Shown: positions 61,799 through 64,000 of the stretch, piece by piece
Numbering within the stretch: the stretch's first letter is position 1
How the letters are laid out: each line of letters begins with the position of its first letter
Source of the DNA: JAFAFN01 sp963707555
Lineage (GTDB): Bacteria > Actinomycetota > Acidimicrobiia > Acidimicrobiales > Microtrichaceae
Assembly (NCBI GenBank): GCA_963707555.1
Contig: CAVPQM010000024.1
Coordinates: forward strand, 248,001 to 312,000
Direction: 5' to 3'
DNA: 64,000 nt
The notes under the pieces: generated by a model
What the model was told of the DNA's origin: nothing
The model's input: the letters and a program-made list of their open reading frames with translations, nothing else
The model's database searches: none
Translations under genes and position numbers: made by a program

Positions 61799-62907
61799 TT
61801 CTTCTTCGATGATTGGGACCCACGACGGGATTCACCAGACCGGCGCGGGTTCAGAGATGAACCACCGCCTCCGTTCGACGAGGTCCCGCTCGTCGAGTCC
61901 GCTCCCGATGCCTTGCGATGAGCCGCTTGGCTCTTTGCGCTCTTGCCCGGCCCACTCGACGCGGGCGATGCGTCCTTCTTGTTCGAACCGGCCGCGACGG
62001 CCTTCTTCGACGACGCGCTCTTGGTGCCCTTCTTTTCGGTGGCCGCTGCCTCGATGGCTGCGTCCTCGTCGTGCTCCTGCTTGTACAGGCTGCGCGTGAT
62101 GTAGGCGTTGGTGCCGATGCGGCACAGGTTCTGCGTGCACCAGTACAACGCGAGGCCCGCCGGGAAGCCGAAGGAGAAGATCGGCAGGAAGAAGGGCATG
62201 ACCTTCATGATCATCTGCTGCTGCGGATTGACGTTGCCCGACGTGTTGCGCGCCTGCATCTGGCGGTTCTGGAACAGCCCGGTGCCCAACATGATCAGCA
62301 GCAGCAGGAAGTACGGGATCGCGATCAGCAGGCCGATGCGCAGCGCCTGCGCCGCCGACAGCGACAGGTCCATTCCGAAGAAGTTCATGTCGTTCGTCGA
62401 GCTCAGCGCCTTGTACAGCGCCGTGCTGGGGTTCAGGTGCGCCGGCTGGAAGAACTGATCGGTCAGGATCCAGGGCGTCGTGGGCTTGTTCAACGTCACC
62501 TGCGCGAGCGCCTGACCCGCACCCGAGCCGAGTCCGCCGTCGCGTTCGGTGAGACCGTGCAGCAGGCGGTACATGATGATGAAGACCGGCATCTGCGCCA
62601 GCAAGGGGAGACAGCCACCCAGGGGATTGATCTGATGCTCCCGGTAGAAGGCCATCAGCTCCTGGTTGAGCGTCTCGCGGTCGTCCTTGTACTTCTCCTG
62701 CAGCCGCTTCATCTCCGGCTGCAGACGCTGCATCTGCAGCATCGAGCGGGTGCTCTTCACCGTGAGGGGAGTGATGAGGACCATCACGAGCACGGTGAGG
62801 CCCATGATGGCGAAACCGAAGCCGAAGGTCGGCCGCAGCCCCTCTGGCACCAGGGTGTAGATGAAATTCAACACCGACGCGAGTGCGTCGAAGAACCCTT
62901 CGAACAT
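61795..62907 (-). CDS. yidC: Membrane protein insertase YidC
   Basis: 370 residues. The core has FGFAIMGLTVLVMVLITPLT, then QPEMKRLQEKYKDDRETLNQ, LGGCLPLLAQMPVFIIMYRLL and FPAGLALYWCTQNLCRI, the five-helix YidC/Oxa1 pattern. The C-terminal 100 residues are Lys/Ser/Gly-rich and likely bind ribosomes. It is embedded in the rnpA-yidD-yidC-jag chain of overlapping genes; the start overlaps the yidD stop by one base. Confidence 0.95.
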   Translation of the reverse strand: MFEGFFDALASVLNFIYTLVPEGLRPTFGFGFAIMGLTVLVMVLITPLTVKSTRSMLQMQRLQPEMKRLQEKYKDDRETLNQELMAFYREHQINPLGGCLPLLAQMPVFIIMYRLLHGLTERDGGLGSGAGQALAQVTLNKPTTPWILTDQFFQPAHLNPSTALYKALSSTNDMNFFGMDLSLSAAQALRIGLLIAIPYFLLLLIMLGTGLFQNRQMQARNTSGNVNPQQQMIMKVMPFFLPIFSFGFPAGLALYWCTQNLCRIGTNAYITRSLYKQEHDEDAAIEAAATEKKGTKSASSKKAVAAGSNKKDASPASSGPGKSAKSQAAHRKASGADSTSGTSSNGGGGSSLNPRRSGESRRGSQSSKKK

Positions 62908-63266
62908 CAGTTGACCTCACGGTCTGGGGGAGTGGGGCGGTCTCGGGGGGTCGGAACGGGGTCGTAGCCCTGACCCCCCCATGGGTGACAACGAGCGAGG
63001 CGACGGGTGGCCAACCACGACCCGCGGACGGCGCCGTGGGCCTGGAGCGCTTCGAGCGCGTACGTCGAGCAGCTGGGGGTGTAGCGGCACGGCGACGGGC
63101 GACCGGCACGGGCTCGCTGGTACACGTCGACGCACCAGATCAACGGGCGAGCCGCGATCGAGCGGTGCGTCGCGGCGGGGTCAGCGGCACCCGGTGTGCC
63201 CGACACACCGTCGTCGTCGGGGACGGACGGATCGGTGCGGATGTCGGACACCACGGCGGAGCTCAC
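62907..63266 (-). CDS. yidD: Membrane protein insertion efficiency factor YidD
   Basis: 119 residues. The family signature is RPLIWCVDVYQRARAGRPSP, CRYTPSCSTYALEALQAHG and WLATRRLARCHPWGGQGYDPV. The N-terminal 35 residues are extra compared with most members. GTG 63266 overlaps the rnpA stop (GTGA). Confidence 0.93.
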   Translation of the reverse strand: MSSAVVSDIRTDPSVPDDDGVSGTPGAADPAATHRSIAARPLIWCVDVYQRARAGRPSPCRYTPSCSTYALEALQAHGAVRGSWLATRRLARCHPWGGQGYDPVPTPRDRPTPPDREVN

Positions 63267-63619
63267 CGTGCCTGCCGCGCCGGCGGCGCGCCAGCGGTCG
63301 CCTGCTGCACTGCACGCAACAGATGACCACGCAGCGTGGTCATCGATGCTCCACGTGCCGGTGGTCGCACGACGACGAGGTAGGTCGCCGGCGGAAGGAG
63401 CTCGTCGCGCTGCAGGTCTCGAGCGGCAGCTCGCAGCTGGCGGCGCAAGCGATTGCGGACGACGGCCGTGCCGACCGTCCTCGGCAGAGCGAACGCGACT
63501 GAAGGTCGCTCGGCCTCGCCGAGCAACGCGACAACCACGGTGAGTGGTCCGCTTCGTGCGCGAACACCGTCGGCACGAAGGCGACGGAAGGCGTCACGTC
63601 CGCTGACCCGATCGATCAA
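63263..63619 (-). CDS. rnpA: Ribonuclease P protein component
   Basis: 118 residues. RNRLRRQLRAAARD is the family signature, preceded by SVAFALPRTVGTAVV and followed by TYLVVVRPPA. It supports the RNase P RNA in cleaving tRNA 5' leaders. The start is TTG 63619, overlapping the rpmH stop as TTGA; there is no closer ATG. Confidence 0.93.
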   Translation of the reverse strand: MIDRVSGRDAFRRLRADGVRARSGPLTVVVALLGEAERPSVAFALPRTVGTAVVRNRLRRQLRAAARDLQRDELLPPATYLVVVRPPARGASMTTLRGHLLRAVQQATAGAPPARQAR

Positions 63620-63750
63620 GCAGACAGCTTGTGACGGCCCTTGCGGCGACGGGCCTTGATGATGGCCTGGCCGGCGCGGTCCGACATGCGGTGGCGGAAC
63701 CCGTGCTTGCGGCTGCGACGCCGCTTCTTCGGCTGGTAGGTGCGCTTCAC
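63616..63750 (-). CDS. rpmH: 50S ribosomal protein L34
   Basis: 44 residues from GTG 63750: VKRTYQPKKRRRSRKHGFRH followed by RMSDRAGQAIIKARRRKGRH. TTGGAG precedes the start. It begins the operon that continues into rnpA and yidD, and dnaA is expected just past the window end, divergently transcribed. Confidence 0.97.
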   Translation of the reverse strand: MKRTYQPKKRRRSRKHGFRHRMSDRAGQAIIKARRRKGRHKLSA

Positions 63751-63814
63751 TGGAACTCCAAGGGAAAGAGGACGGAACCGGTTCCGCCCGAGACCCGGTC
63801 CCCGTCGAAAACCC

Positions 63815-63831
63815 GTTGACAGATAGTCAAC
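63815..63831. promoter_or_regulatory. Palindrome in the rpmH upstream region
   Basis: GTTGAC and GTCAAC flank AGATA, giving a 17-base palindrome 65 bases upstream of rpmH. TTGAC on both strands resembles a -35 element, but I find no -10 at normal spacing. It may be a protein-binding site. The rest of 63751-64000 holds no gene or DnaA box I can support. Confidence 0.4.
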
Positions 63832-64000
63832 AGATCGGGGCAGGCGCCTGTCGTGGCCGAGCGCCGACGGTGCGTCACCACCAGGTCGAACCAGGTGGTC
63901 GTCCACCGGGTCATCACAGGATCGAACGCGTAGAAGTGCCCCGGTGAGTACCGGAGCGACCAGCGTATGCGGTGGGATACATGCCCGCCAACCGACCGAC

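Noticed and set aside
63340..63365. Fourth parS near ATGCTCCACGTGCCGG
   Set aside because: Only the central CCACGTG matches; the flanks break the palindrome and it lies inside rnpA.
63751..64000. oriC inside the window
   Set aside because: I find no cluster of DnaA boxes before the edge. The origin usually lies beside dnaA, which should be just outside.

Overview
This window is a GC-rich chromosome segment from an actinobacterium. The gene order on the right half is the classic actinobacterial origin-flanking arrangement, read here toward dnaA, which should lie just beyond position 64000: cca, a GNAT acetyltransferase, a large secreted protein, a Ser/Thr kinase, sigM, an anti-sigma-like gene, trxB, trxA, a cwlM homologue, parB, parA, rsmG, jag, yidC, yidD, rnpA and rpmH. 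In Mycobacterium tuberculosis the same order runs Rv3907c to Rv3924c. The rpsF-ssb-rpsR-rplI-dnaB block with a class A penicillin-binding protein and a DUF5318 gene (34200-43839) matches Rv0049-Rv0058. GC content, an F420-type luciferase-like enzyme and gene style fit Actinomycetota, perhaps class Acidimicrobiia; that placement is inference.

Layout. 1-2723: the 3' end of a type I polyketide synthase followed by a phosphopantetheinyl transferase that could activate it. 2754-22562: a surface polysaccharide locus holding a Wzz/BY-kinase-like protein, an acyltransferase, an O-antigen ligase-like polymerase, a flippase, six glycosyltransferase or glycosyltransferase-like genes, a methyltransferase, a small-molecule kinase plus nucleotidyltransferase-HAD pair, two lipoproteins and two near-identical copies of a DUF1996 domain gene. 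22745-25609: a GMC oxidoreductase fused to a Gfo/Idh/MocA-type dehydrogenase. 25654-34080: a probable catabolic cassette (ABC importer, acyl-CoA synthetase, phosphotransferase, unknown protein, LLM oxidoreductase) arranged around a TetR regulator, with AATTGAGA half-sites at both candidate promoters. 34200-43839: dnaB with two inteins, ribosomal protein genes, ssb, panB and a penicillin-binding protein. 43947-63750: the origin-proximal housekeeping region with three parS sites.

Many genes carry single-base frameshifts (DUF1996 copy 1, a lipoprotein, a glycosyltransferase, the 16594-18400 gene, panB, cca, the anti-sigma-like gene, parB, parA). Because several are normally indispensable, most of these are probably sequence errors rather than true pseudogenes. 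I give the restored gene span and the shift position in each case.

The most notable items are the twin-intein DnaB (one intein in the P-loop), the TetR half-site regulon, the duplicated DUF1996 domain, the MurJ-less but catalytically intact kinase at the sigM locus, the CwlM homologue without recognisable amidase motifs or a normal start codon, and the GMC-MocA fusion. I saw no tRNA, rRNA, CRISPR array or insertion sequence.
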